DNA from: Uloborus plumipes
Taxonomy: Eukaryota > Arthropoda > Arachnida > Araneae > Uloboridae
Assembly: GCA_038373865.1 (NCBI GenBank)
Contig: JAXGGA010005145.1
Coordinates: forward strand, 1 to 64,000
Direction: 5' to 3'
Length of the DNA: 64,000 nucleotides
The notes below the pieces were generated by a model that worked only from the letters and a program-made list of their open reading frames with translations, was not told where the DNA came from and did no database searches. Within the stretch, counting starts at the first letter, position 1; every line of letters starts with the position of its first letter. Below, piece by piece: positions 35,601-47,843 of this stretch. A program made the position numbers and the translations under genes.

Positions 35601-36670
35601 ATCCTTCATTAGATTACGAAAAATGTGTTGAGCAAGAAATCATAATCATACATTGAGCGGTTACCATACGTAGTACTTTTTTACCTCGAAATTTCTCTCA
35701 AGGAAAACATAGCTATACTTTAACTTAATTTCCTCATTTGCCTCAATGAACAATGAAAGACGAATGACAAGCCGGCTTGAATATGAAAATACCAAACTAA
35801 GTCTGAAAATTTTACAAAATATTCCGGAGCCCCTCCCCTATTCTGAATGTGATCTAATCGATTATTGCTTTTTAAAATTTAATTTTGAAAAAATTGCCAT
35901 TAAAAGTGCAAGAACTTCTTATTCTTCAGAGATTTCCAAAGATCACCTATTCAGCGTTCTCAAAACTTTTCAATTTCCAAAATTTTCTTGGGTAATACCT
36001 TTGGATTCCCTATTTCTAAAGGAACATTTACGATTAGTTTCATAGGGCTAATTTAGATCTCGTAATAAATTTTTTCTACATCAGACGCTGGATCCTCGCT
36101 CTACGTCCCAGGGCAAATTCACATCTAAATTCGCTTCTGATCTATATGATTTAAAAAAAATAATAGCTATAAATTGCTGTCGCTTGTGCGTGCGCAGTGA
36201 AAAAGTAATTGCTTTAATTGCTCATATTTCAGTGAATGTTTTTGTTTGAAATTTAAGTATGATCTTTCTCTTATATACAGCCGTGTTTTCTAAAGGTTCG
36301 CTTAAGTTTGACGGAAAATTTTGCGTGTTCAACAACCGGAAAGTCGAAGTGGTAATTTTGAAATAAATGTTTATAAAGGCGGAAATGTAAGTACTACCCT
36401 CACGATCAGACATTAAAATAATTATACACAGCAGGTAAATTAATCCTGAAACTTACAGCTTATTCTCAGCTATTTACGACAAATATTGGTAAAAAAACGT
36501 TTTTGTTTTCACTCCCCCACTCCCACCTTTTTCATCCCTTAAATGTATGGGTGAATCAATTTTCGGTTGGGAATGTCTTCTGAAGCCTAAATTTTATGGA
36601 ACAATTGTTACAAAGACAACAGCTCTCTTATTTCTCAATAAATCCTTAAAAATTTGAATGTTTGAAAATG
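35601..36670. other. Non-coding DNA; one 99-codon frame of doubtful status
   Basis: A frame at 35746-36045 has fairly even composition (residues such as SLKILQNIPEPLPYSECDLI) but no motif I recognise, no visible splice context and no partner. I leave it as an unlikely exon and not a called gene. Confidence 0.4.
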
Positions 36671-36695
36671 CCCCAATACTTTTGGTGACATAGTG
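36671..36695 (-). mobile_element. Solo Tc1/mariner-type terminus
   Basis: On the reverse strand this reads CACTATGTCACCAAAAGTAT then TGGGG, a common Tc1/mariner terminal sequence, and TA follows at 36696-36697. The opposite end could not be found, so it is the remnant of a truncated element or MITE. Confidence 0.65.
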
Positions 36696-36697
36696 TA

Positions 36698-38158
36698 TAT
36701 CAGCTATTATGTTTCTTTGAAGACACGTACTAAATTTAAAATATAAAGAGAGAAAATAGAAGAAGCAAAACTGCGGGAATCCCTTTTCTTCCAACATTGA
36801 GTTAAACAATAAGATTGAATTAGCATTCTTCCCACATATATCTCGTTGTTTACAATGCTATTTAATTAAAATTTTAAAGCCATTCATTATTTTTCCCCAA
36901 AATAAAAATTCTTTGGATTTTTTTCCCCAGATGAGTTTAATTAGTTCATTCTGAAAACAAAAAGAAGAAAAGAATGTTGTTGAAAGAATTTATAACCGAT
37001 GGAGTTTTAACCATGGTCCCTTACATTTACGTGTATTATTTAATACGTAGCTTATAGAATAAACTTGATTTTTTTTAATTTTCTGGAATAGGTTTCGCTT
37101 AATCAGCACGATATTTTATTGAGTTTGCTGAAATTTTTCGTTACATTGCTTTATAGTTCGGAGAAAAGTTAATGGATGAAATCTTGATCATTTGCAAAGC
37201 AAATGCTTGAAAAGAAAAAAATCTTATTTTATTCTCAAAGGAATATTTTTTTTAGAAAATTAAAAGCTGAAGAGTAATAAGTTTTTTCCCACATAATTTT
37301 TGGAGCTTGAATTTCAAAACAATTTTCCAAATGCAAAATGCAGTGATCAAATATTTATTATCGATAAAAAGCGAATTTTTTTGTTTGAAATATATGACAG
37401 ATTTAGTTTGAAAAAAGTAAGCTATGGTGATGGAATATTCTTTCTTTCACATTTACGACCGTTTCTTTTTCTTTTTTTCTTTCTTTTCAATTTACAAAAC
37501 AAATATTGTAAATCTATGCATCGAAAACCGAGTATTTTGTGCATTTTCTGCCTATTTAAATATCTTTTATTTGCGCAATGAAATCGGAGAGCTTTGGTTT
37601 TTCCTATCATTTAAAAGTTAATTGTTTACCTTACAATCCATTTAGAGAATTCGAACTAAGTGCTTCTTACCTTAAAAAAATTAGACCTTTTGATTGGTAT
37701 TAAAATTTCGAGCATACTAGTGTTGTTGACTCCAAGTCAAAATATTTATTCGAAAAGTTGGGTAAAATTGGTAGGAGAAAAGAACAAAATCGAACTTAAA
37801 ATGAAAGTGCTTTTTATTTCACTTTTGTGTATACCTGCGACCTGTACCGTCATTTCAAAGTTTTGTAATCGGGGGAGGGGGGGAGGCAAAGGGTATATAC
37901 TCCATGTAAATTGCGCAAAAAACAGCACGAACCAGGCCTATTTTAACAAATGCATTCATGTTCTAAAGTCAGGGGTTAATCAAATGACTCTGCCCCCCCC
38001 CCACCTCTCTAAATGACGATCTGCTTGTGGCGTAGAACCTTTCAATTCATAAAAATTCTTCGCCTCTCATAAAATTATTTGTAAAAAGTGCCATGAGCTT
38101 AAAGTGCGACAGTGATGCTAATACTGACAACGAATAATTTGACTTTTGACCCATGCAT
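36698..38158. other. Non-coding AT-rich DNA
   Basis: Several 60-118 codon frames at 37300-38016 are lysine/phenylalanine-rich or cross poly-G and poly-C tracts (37871 and 37993) and show no motif. No gene is called. Confidence 0.45.
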
Positions 38159-38471
38159 TACTGTCTGTCCATGAAAACCGTGCCAAGCACTCGCGAACAG
38201 TTCCACTTAAAAAAGGGTGGATGGGTCGTGGGTGATAACTTTCCGAAGTTTTCAATTTGAAACTTGCATTCGCTATATCCTTTTGACATATTCAACTAAA
38301 CTATGTATTTGAAATTAGAATCGTTCTACGTTGTTTGATACGGTTCAAAATCCTTTTTATTATTCTTCCCCTTGTTGTTATCTTACCTAACACCCCTATT
38401 TTGGTAAGATCAGAGAAGACCTGAAGCATGCGTAAATGCGAGGAAGGTTTTACCTAAGAAGATCAGGCAGT
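38159..38471. repeat. Dispersed repeat S, shorter copy (S2)
   Basis: It aligns to both ends of S1 (1672-2335) and lacks the middle 352 bases. The junction sits at GCTATATCC, where S1 has GCTA at each side of the extra segment. Confidence 0.75.
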
Positions 38472-39713
38472 AGGATATAATTCATTAAAAATTAAAATTA
38501 ATAATACTAAAAATAATAATAGGCATTAACATTGTTTCAAAAATGAATTAAAATAATCCATTACAAAACTGCTTTTCCTTTTTGGCAAGATTACATAGTT
38601 TTGTGCAATAGATCGGTTTTAAAAAATTACTTTCAAATGATATTCGCATTGAAAAAATAGCTTCGTTAAAAAATTTTCACTAATCATCAGAAACTGGTGA
38701 ATCGTGCTCTACAACTTGGAATAAATGGCAATTCTTATCCTCTGCCTCTTGAACACATTTAGTTTTCAAAAGTCATTTAAAATGTGAATTTTAAATAGCT
38801 TTTAACGTTTCGATTACAAAATTGACGGTATTTGTTTTAATTAATATGCATGAAAAGTAAAAAAGTCTATAAATTTAAATTAAAAGATTCAATACCATCT
38901 TTCTTAAAAAAAGATTTAATGTTTAATCAAAACGATTTAATGACTTCCATTTTGCGTCTAAAAACGAGGCCAAAATAATTTTTAAATTGAAACATTCATT
39001 TTCAAATGAACACTACCAATGCAATTACTTCCTCAACATTTGAAAATTAAGATAATGGAAAAAAAACCTATTTTAAAAACACTGCACAAAAAACGAAAAG
39101 TAAAGATTTCTCACTTTTTTTCATTTGAAGAAAAAATATGCGAGATGAATAACTAAGAAAAGAAAGAAGCGAATCCATTTTTAATAACTTTTTAAGTAAT
39201 TAAATTTTTCTTTGGAAGACTTAAGATTCATCCAAATTTCAATACACATCTTATATTCTTACTTTTGTATGGAGATGTTACATTTACTTGACTCCTGCAA
39301 TGCGCTCCAGTATTTAAAAAATATTTGTGCTTTTCATATTAAAATAATATTATTTTTAATCGCTTTCAAATTTAAAATAAATTTCGTTTCCCAAAGCAAC
39401 ATTTAATGAAGGACTAATGCACCAGTTTAGAAGTAAGAATCATTAATTTATCAGTTTTAAAAGCTAGATACAACAAAGCTAGATAAAAATACTTTTTAAC
39501 TCCCAAATGATATATTATAAGAAAATCCAGCTTATAATAATGGATTTTTTAGCTTATATTTTTTATTAAGTTAAACTGAAAACATTGAGTCCCATTCTTT
39601 TTTTTTTTAGTTTAGAACTTCAATGTAAAATAGAATTCGAATTATAATGTTTTTTAGCAAATGCGGCTAAGTCTTAAATCTACCGGATTGAAAACCGATG
39701 TCATTGTTGGCCG
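38472..39713. other. Non-coding AT-rich DNA
   Basis: No gene, RNA or element boundary was found. Confidence 0.5.
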
Positions 39714-39725
39714 ACGAGAAAAGAA

Positions 39726-39946
39726 TTTCTATTTCTATTTCTATTCTAGAAGTCTATAAACTTCGACACACATGAGGACTGCGTACTATGCGCCTTGCCT
39801 CCACAGATAGTACAATACAGATTTTATTGAAGGAAAGAATTTACATCACAGAGAGGGAAGTTACACCCAGGGCAAAGGCGGGAATCGAACCCGCGCCTCT
39901 TGAGACTACAAACTGACGGACAGACCCATTGCGCCGTTGAGGCCCC
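39726..39946 (-). mobile_element. SINE-B, antisense copy with 12-bp TSD
   Basis: The 12-mer ACGAGAAAAGAA flanks it at 39714-39725 and 39947-39958. On the minus strand it runs from a tRNA-like head (B box GGTTCGATTCCCG) through AGTACGCAGTCCTCATGTGT to a simple tail of ATAGAA/GAAAT repeats, visible on the plus strand as TTTCTATTTCTATTTC at 39727-39743. The exact TSD marks it as a fairly recent insertion. Confidence 0.88.
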
Positions 39947-39958
39947 ACGAGAAAAGAA

Positions 39959-40330
39959 AACTCAATGATTTTAAACGTTTATCTGTTGCCAGTTTCTATT
40001 TGTTAACAATTAAAATACTTGTAATTGATTTTAATGTAAGAATTTTCAATTTTCCTTCTCTTTTATGCTTTTGCAACTAGCAAAATTTAACAAGTAAGAA
40101 CTCGTTCCTTTTCCGTGTTTACCATATCCTCTCGAAAAGAAATCAATACTTTATATTTACCAAGCTTTATAATCCGAGAAGTTCGTTTTAATATGGGATT
40201 GGCAAGCAGGATCAGGTGTTGTTTAAATTTTTAATTTAAGATTTTCATCTTCAAGTATGTTTTCTCTGAATCAATCGCAAAAAACGCTATTTCGAGGTTT
40301 TTAATTAATACATTCGTATAATATTGTGCT
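39959..40330. other. Non-coding DNA
   Basis: No supported feature. Confidence 0.5.
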
Positions 40331-40504
40331 CCAAAGACACGACCTAGCTAAGAACACTCTCGATCAACTTACCTGCCGAGCAAAAGAAGAGTTATAGAAA
40401 TCGGTCCATCCATATAGGCACTGCAGTGCCACAGACACATACACAAATATACACATACACTTCAATCTTATAACCGCCTTTCTGATTGTGTCGAGGGTTA
40501 AAAA
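40331..40504 (+). repeat. Repeat R1, probable non-LTR retrotransposon 3' end
   Basis: The sequence runs through GAACACTCTCGAT, AAATCGGTCCATCC, CAGACACATACACAAATATA and CTTATAACCGCC to GTGTCGAGGGTTAAAAA. This layout (GTCCATCC, then a CATACA-rich stretch, CTTATAAC and a GGGTTAAAA ending) is typical of 3' ends of RTE-like LINEs in arthropods, but that class call is inference. It is the empty-site paralog of R2. Confidence 0.6.
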
Positions 40505-41025
40505 TATGAGCATGGCAGCTTAAATTAGAATCTCAAAGTCAATCAAATGGGCTGTATCGTAACCGCGTTTTGGTGCAATCCCGACAACAATGGTCTAATT
40601 ATTGTACTATACCCATCTTAAGAGAAAACTCGGAAATTCGTTCTGAATAAAATTCCTCCCCATCAAGTCCTGAGCTTTACTTTTACGCAGGGAACATTTT
40701 TATACAATAAGTATTCCCATGGGTGTGACAGTTTCTTATTTACGACAGGCCTCATTTTGTAGCTAATTCCTTCCTCTGACAGATTTATCTTTGTTTCCCT
40801 TTAGTTCTCTCACAAGGTGTCAGTTGAGATGGGAAAAATACCCAATCAAATTGAATAATGGAACATATTTTTATGTCCAACGAAGGAGGTACATTCCACT
40901 GACAAAGCATCGTTATTTGGATTAGAGAACAGCGTCGTTAAGTGACAAATCGATGGATGATGTACACGTCGTTTTCTTCAGGGTTTGTTTAGAATCTAAT
41001 TTATGTAATTGATTTTATTGAACGA
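40505..41025. other. Non-coding DNA
   Basis: Nothing recognisable. Confidence 0.5.
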
Positions 41026-41029
41026 TTGT

Positions 41030-43144
41030 GGGGAATTCCACGAAACTGGAGACATCACACACGAGAAAAAATTTCAATGTACCAATAGTTTTTTGATTTC
41101 ATATGATGTAAAAAAGAATGAATTTTTATAAAATAACGCTAAAAAGGCTATAAACTCATTTCTTGTAAGTTTTACTGGTAAGTTTTGACCACACCATCTT
41201 GTGCACATGTTTTCTTGTATTAGAGCTATTGAAAGTTCATCTGTTTTTTTCACTTATGAAATTAACTGGTACGTCTACAGTTTTATTTTTTATTGAAATT
41301 TAGTTTATGAATGAAGAGATTAAGCCAAAAAGGAAGCTTCAAACTGTTATAATTATTTTGTAAACATTTTTTATAAATTAGTCCTCACATTCATGTAACG
41401 TCAGTCACAAAATAGTATAAAAGTTTGTTTTACTTAAACAAAACTAAACCCAAGATTACACCAAGTCATATTCTTTTCATTTATGATGATATCTTTAATA
41501 TTCTTCACTTAAATATTTAAAAGTAGTTGATTTAATGTATTTAAAACTTGCTTAAAATGTGTAACATCAGTCACAGTAACATCAGTCACATTTCTCTTTT
41601 CACGAAGATGCTTTAAATAAACTATACACATGGCACTAACTGCTGCAAAAAGGCAACATATTAGGTGAGAGAAATTTAAAATGATTTAAAATATAAAGAT
41701 TAGTAAATCAAAAACAGTGTATGATAAAATAGGCAGAGAAAAAATAATTTTTTTTTAAAGTGATCATCTAGCTAAGTTCAAAGTAAGTTTAGAATCAAGT
41801 TTTAAAAAAGATAAATTAGGGAAAAAAATACAAGAAAATGTAGAACACAAAAGAGCCCGATTTTAAATAGCACCTGCCCTTTTTTCTTTTTAAATTGAAA
41901 CTGGGCTAACAAGTGTTCCTAACTCTCCGTGTATGGCAGTTAAATCAAAGTGTTTTCAAATGGAAACAGAACATGGTTAAGTAATTTTGGACCCTATATG
42001 ATCTTAGGAGACGTGCAACAGGCTGGAAAGATATCAAAACTGCTTGGAATAATGATAACTACGAAGAGATAAGACGCTAAAAAAGTATCTGCAATACTCC
42101 TAGAAGCAGATGAATTTATTTGTGAAACAATATATAGAAATGAGAAAGCAAATTTGCGGGATTGAAACATATGTTTTTCATGTAGCAAATCACCACCGTG
42201 TTTGCAGCTATATTATTAGTAGTTATATTTGAGCAATATTTTTTAATAAATCAGAAGCTGGAGCAGATAATTAGCAGCAACATTTTTGGCGGTGATTTTC
42301 TGAATCACCAAAAGTTCAAAACGGTTTTTTGAAGTCTAATTTAGAAAAATGTGTTTCGAAATTGAAAGCTGCAGCAGGACAGAGGGTTCTTGTGCAATAT
42401 GATGGTCAATTCTATAAGGGGAAGTTAGTGCCATTCAAAAATATAAGTAGCCAGTTAATGTCAAGTTTTGAGCAGTAAAATATTTGTAAATGGCCTAACA
42501 ATGGGAATGAAATTTATTATTCGAAAGAAAAAGTAATAAATAAAAATTAGTCGTCCCCAGAAGTAGTTATCTCAAGAGGACAATTTATTCAAAATTAATA
42601 TGTAAAACTTAATTAGTTTAAGATTTTGTTGCCATTCTTTATTTCTTATAATTTAACTTCAATTTTGGGTAAAATATATACTTAGTTAATAATTAGAGAG
42701 ACATTATTTATTACTGTAGCAATATTTTGTTATCGTAACATCAGTCACGAAATCTTTGTTACATCAGTCACACCTATTACATATTTTCTGTGCTATTAGT
42801 TTTTCAGTTTTTTCCATCAAGAAAAGTATTTTCATTAAGTCTGAAATCTCTATTTTTATGGGAATTTTATGTTTTACGCTATTAGTTTGAAGAGAATTTC
42901 AAATTGAAAAAAAGTCAATTTTAGTGATGTCGCTTTTGTGTAACATCAGTCACGTATGTTTGATTCCCCATAATTTATGAAAAAAAATTTCCTCATACCT
43001 AATGAGTTATGGAATGACTTTTAGTTTACTCTGTAATGACATTTTTGTTTAAATTCAGGGAGAAAAAATTAATTTCAAGTCAGTGCAGAATTTTCAATTT
43101 AAAAACAGAGTCAAACTGTAACGTCAGTCACCGTGGAATGACCC
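41030..43144 (+). mobile_element. Element Z: 4-bp TSD, iterated TGTAACATCAGTCACA
   Basis: The left end GGGGAATTCCACG and the right end, reversed, GGGTCATTCCACGG form short imperfect inverted repeats. TTGT flanks both sides (41026-41029 and 43145-43148). Seven same-strand copies of a motif close to TGTAACATCAGTCACA lie at about 41394, 41560, 41575, 42734, 42757, 42939 and 43117. A decayed C-terminal coding piece is at 42296-42550, so Z may descend from an autonomous element. The superfamily is unknown; 4-bp TSDs occur in Sola and Chapaev-like groups among others. Confidence 0.75.
42296..42550 (+). pseudogene. Decayed coding remnant in element Z
   Basis: One frame reads NGFLKSNLEKCVSKLKAAA, then GQRVLVQYDGQFYKGKLVPF, then a TAA, then KWPNNGNEIYYSKEKVINKN and a stop. 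The order V-L-V-x-Y-D-G followed by K-W-P and Y-Y resembles the C-terminal ends of uncharacterised transposon-borne proteins as I remember them; I cannot name the family. An ATG with the basic start MALTAAKRQHIR lies at 41630 but the middle of the gene is unreadable. Clearly non-functional here. Confidence 0.5.
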
Positions 43145-43148
43145 TTGT

Positions 43149-43540
43149 GCGATTCGCTAGTCTGCTTACTTATTAACCTCAACAGAATTCAATGAACTAT
43201 TGGTCCAGTTTTCAGAATAAAAATAACATAATTATATCGTTTATGTAAAAGTACCGTAACGTACTGTAACGTAACATATGGTAAATAAGAAACGGTAACT
43301 TAGAGGCTACCTAAGCTCAAAACCATTTGGAAAAATATGTCCTGAAAAGAGATTGAGGCTTTCTTATTAAAAGAAAAAGAAGAAAAGGGATTATTCATTT
43401 CGAAAGGAAGAAAAGAAATTTCAGTTAAAATGTATTTATAAACCTTTTACTTGGTAATCATATTTAACTTATGATGGAATAAGTAAATATATATAAACAT
43501 ATAAAAGGATTTTTATTGATATCTTTGTTAATTAATGTCA
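43149..43540. other. Non-coding DNA
   Basis: GTAACGTACTGTAACGTAAC-like words occur at about 43255-43275; otherwise nothing is recognisable. Confidence 0.5.
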
Positions 43541-43615
43541 TCCGGAGACGCGACTGAGCTAAAAACACTCTCGATTTCACCTTTCAAAAAAAAAAAAAAA
43601 TTCAAAATCGGTCCA

Positions 43616-46223
43616 TGGGTCATTTTTACCATATGCTTACATTTCAGAATTTTTCAGTAAATTTTTTAACTTGCTATTTTCTTTTAGAATCACTAACAGA
43701 TGTTTTGTCACATATTTTAGGTGTGTGAAAAGTAATTGGTTGTACACTTCGATGCATAATTAACTATTCAAATGCTGTTGTAAAATTTTAAATTGCAAGG
43801 AAAATTGTCGTCCGTTACCATACAAAATCAGCATGAAATCTCACTTTTAAACTATATCATAGCGCCTAGAACCAACTTCAATTGAAATTATTTGCTTCCC
43901 TGAAGCTTAAAACGATGTTTGTGATTATTAAAATATTAATTAAAAACTGTATGGTAACGGACTTGACATTTGGTAACGGATTTGACCAGTAGCGGACTTG
44001 ACATTTCAACCAAAATGTCAAATTATGGCTAGGTTGTCGAATTTAAAAATTGAACAACAATATGCATTTTCTTAGAATTATATAATAAACTATATTTCGG
44101 GGTAAAAATTGAGAAAAAGTAAAAATGAATACTAAAATCTTTGGTAACAGACTTGACAAAGAATAAAAATACGCACCTGGAAGAAATCTTGTGCGAAACG
44201 CCACAGCAATACTTCTCGACTCAGGAAAACAAAATGGTACGAAATAGTTACGTCACTAGTTTGTTAAGTTAAATGAATAAGTGTTACCATCTTTTGACTG
44301 CAGTAAATACTTTTTTTAGCTAAAATAATCTTTGGGTAACGGACTTGACAAGAACTGCCGGACAAAATATGTTTATACATTTCTTAATGAAAAAAAATTA
44401 CTATTGTCAATATTTATTATGAATATCACGTACTAATAATCAATATATAAAAATAATTTGTTGTATGAGCCAATATTTTGAAAAGTGCCAATTTTAAGTT
44501 GGAGTTTTCTGATTAAAAAATTTTTTTGCAGAAAAAAATTAATATTGGATTCTAATTCTAAATTGGGTCTAAATGAAAGAAAATAAAAGTGGGGAGGTCA
44601 AGGAAGTTACTTATCCCCTCCTTAGATTACTCACTTTTAAGCCGTTACAGATCTGATGTTAATATGAGCTACATATTTGAGTTTATGCTTTCAGTCTTCG
44701 TTAACATCTCTAAAAATGATATCATGTCCTTGCATTTTTAACATAGAATTAAGATAATTACATTAAAATATTAGCTAGAAAACCAAATTTCATTATAAAA
44801 AAGCATTTCTTGGAAATAAAAATGAGCGATAAGGTTTTTAGATAAAAAAAAATTATGAGATTACCAAATCCAAGCTAATAAAACATTTGTTTTGTTTTGA
44901 AACAACAAACAACTTCAACTTGTTCAGCACAAAACTCTGCTGCTTGCTTTTCTTTAATTAGTTGCAGGAAATTTAATTTCTTGATCTGAAATTCAAATTT
45001 AGCATGCTAGTTATTATCTAGTTATTAAGCGAAGTTATGAGAAATTGAAGCACCAAAAAACATAAATAAATAAAATAATAATAATTAACTTAATTTCTGC
45101 AGTATCAATTTTTCTTATTTTACTAACTTCTATTGTCAGGTCATACAAACCACAAATGAAGCAATTGTACTAAAACTCATTGCTTTTCATTTTTTAAGAA
45201 CAAAAATATGCAATATATATGGCTAAAACCTATGATTTTTGCTTTTTATAATTCTGAAACGTGTGAGTTAGTTCGGTAACATATTCGCTGTTTTTCAATG
45301 TTACCGATCTGACAAACTGACAATTTTTTTTTATTTCCGAGTCGATCGCACTAAACCAAAATCAAACACGTGTTTTTTTCACTTGTAATAAAGGACTATA
45401 CTTATATATAAAATAATTTTTAAAATAATAAAAACTGCGCATTTTAGTGCGTGTTACCGATCTGATGACTTAAATGACACACATTTTATAAAATCACTTT
45501 AAAAAATCTTACCTACAATTTTAGATGCAGAAATGCAAATTTTTAATTACGATGCGATAAAACATCCCACCAGGTACTCAGTATCACGTGGTATAGGTGC
45601 AGGAAATGCTAGAAAATCAGGAATCGATTAAAACAAAAATGAAGTAAAATATTAACAAAGGGGTAAAAATAGAATCGTTTTTTGTGCAAGTGCGTTTTTT
45701 TGGGAAGTTAGAAAGTGCGCATGATCTGTTTGCATGCTAAGCTTTGCTACTTGGGACACGTTACCGATCTGATTTTTGATGTATAAAACTATTTTCTGAA
45801 GGAAAAAAAATTTTTTTTTTTTCTGATATTACTAGATGAAATGAAAGCAAAACCTTATCTTCTTTCTGGGGAAAATTATTTTTTTAACTAGTTATTGAAA
45901 TACTAGTGAAAATTCACTTGGGACTCAAATTGGCACTTTTTTAAATATTAGCTCGTATATACTTTTTTATACAATTAAGTGCATAAAAAAATAGTTGAAC
46001 TTGCGAAATTGGAAATGGACAAGCTTTTTTGCCTTGATTCTCATTTTTAAAGACTTATATAAAAATAAATAAATTTCAATAATTTTTTGAGTGATAAATT
46101 TTTTTGGGGGGGTATTTCTTGCAGAAAATAATTGTTCGCGTTGAATTTAAAACATAAGTTATGCTTCAAAATCGTCTTTTTAAACTCCAGACAGCAAATG
46201 TAAGCAAATTTTGAAAATGACCC
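43616..46223 (+). mobile_element. Element Y1, inside R2 and carrying X1
   Basis: Inverted termini GGGTCATTTTTACCATATGC and, from the right, GGGTCATTTTCAAAATTTGC; CCAT duplicated at 43612-43615 and 46224-46227. R1 gives the empty site. Same-strand motif copies close to GGTAACGGACTTGACA lie at about 43953, 43972, 43988, 44143 and 44335. Net of X1 it is about 1.1 kb with no coding frame. Orientation is opposite to Y2 and Y3. Confidence 0.87.
44467..45954 (+). mobile_element. Element X1, inside Y1
   Basis: Termini GAGCCAATATTTTGAAAAGT and, from the right, GAGCTAATATTTAAAAAAGT, then both GCCAATTT. GTAT flanks at 44463-44466 and 45955-45958, and the uninterrupted Y2 copy confirms the target (TTGTACATACTT). 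Motif copies close to TGTTACCGATCTGACA lie at about 44644, 45300, 45453 and 45760, all on the same strand. It is 1.5 kb, non-coding, and not assignable to a superfamily from the ends alone. Confidence 0.87.
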
Positions 46224-46360
46224 CCATCCGTTTAGGCGCTAGAGTGTCACAGATATATACACAGATTGACATATACACAGATTGACAGATACCCAGATCG
46301 ACAGATACACAGAAACGTCAAACTTATAACCAATTTCCTTGTCGTGTCAGGGGTTAAAAA

Positions 46361-47843
46361 CCGAAAATATAGAATTTATTTTAGTCTAAGAGGATATCGT
46401 CTGAAATATTTCACTCCATTAAGCTTGTGCAAAATGCCGATATCAGTAGCAAATATCCATGTCCAATGTCTGAATAGCATGTCGAGGTCATCTACATTTT
46501 CTCAACTTTTTTTGTGATATGAAATAAAATTTTTTAGGAGTTAACCAAGCTAACCAAGTGAGCGACTAATTTTTGATTTTTTTTTTTTTTTCAATTATGA
46601 TTATGTTATTTTAAATGGCAATATTCTCACTAGTTGTTTGATGTAAATATGCAAGAAGCCTCCACATAAAATAAATCTAATGTTTTAGTAATGTAATTTT
46701 AGCAATATTTTTCACAATAAAACGCATTACTCACGATAAAACGTATTTTTATTCGTTTCAACTGCAAAAGTAAAATTCTGTCATACTTATCGATTTAAGA
46801 ACTTTGCCCTTCCTACAGGCTAAAACGACTTTACGTTCGAATTTGTTTCAAATTCGTTTAAAAACACTTTGACGCGATGGAAAGAATTTCGCCAACACTG
46901 GCGGAAAGATTTCCACAAGCTCAGTGAATAGTGTTTTAGAAATTTGAAGAATAAAATGGCAAAAATAACGTCTAAAAGGATTTTCTTTCGTCGGTATCAT
47001 GGGTAGGAACACATGTCAGATATATTTTTCTTCCTTTTATCTTCCGCCCTGAGGAAAAAACACATACAGGCATAAAGAAAGATTATACCAGCTAGAAACT
47101 GTTTTTCGGTAAACATTGCTATCACGCTTCAAAATAAGTTCTTTCTGATCCAGTCGACATGAAAATTGTTTTAGATGTTTTTCTTCCACGTTTGAATTAA
47201 TGCCTACTGCAAAATCGCTAGTTTAAATCGGAGACGGTTCATTTCAATTTTTTGTAATTTTAAGATTCTTATTGACAATGTCCGTTTAATCAATGTTTGC
47301 AAAAAGCTAATGTTTTTTGTTCCATTTTCTTAAGATTCGATCTTAAAAAAGAAGGGGGCTCGTATGAACCCTTCGAAATTTTAAAGAATGAATACGCCAC
47401 CTCTCGATGATTTTAGAAATTAGTTAAAGGGGTATAAATTTTCACTTTTGCGTGGACAAGGTATAAGTCTCATTGGACATGTCATATCCTACGTCAGTGG
47501 ATTGGCCTCGGCTTTACCTTTTCAGCCGCCAATTAGTCAGACTGCAGCGCCTCTTATAGTTTATTTAAGTTGTAATTATAATGTATTGTGACGCAATATT
47601 CCTTTAATTGAAAGTTCGGAAAATTCGAAAACAGTACTACCTAGAGTTTAAACTACACAAATTACTAAATATTTTTAGCATACATTATGATATTGGGCGC
47701 ATGAAATTTCGCAGTAAAGCAAAGACAGAATGAAATAAATTTCTGAAATATTTCATTTTACATTCTGACTTTTATTCCCGTCCCCCTCGGCGTTTAAAAG
47801 CTGGAGGTGCTTTGCAAACATGCACAGAGTATTTAAGTAAGAC
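46361..47843. other. Non-coding AT-rich DNA
   Basis: No gene, TIR pair or RNA was found. The 83-codon frame starting at 46266 is the R2 tail continuing into this stretch. Confidence 0.5.

Larger units (their letters stand above)
43541..46360 (+). repeat. Repeat R2, interrupted by element Y1
   Basis: R2 parts at 43541-43615 and 46224-46360 together line up with R1 (40331-40504): AAACACTCTCGAT, AAATCGGTCCAT, then after the insertion CCGTTTAGGCGCTAGAGTGT, an ACACAGATTGACATAT-type tandem stretch, CTTATAACCAATTTCC and GGGGTTAAAAA. The break falls at CCAT, the TSD of Y1. Confidence 0.75.

Noticed and set aside
35746..36045. 99-codon frame as possible host exon
   Set aside because: Composition is acceptable, but no family resemblance, splice context or second exon could be seen.
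37660..38016. 118-codon frame
   Set aside because: Contains poly-G and poly-C derived stretches and no motif.
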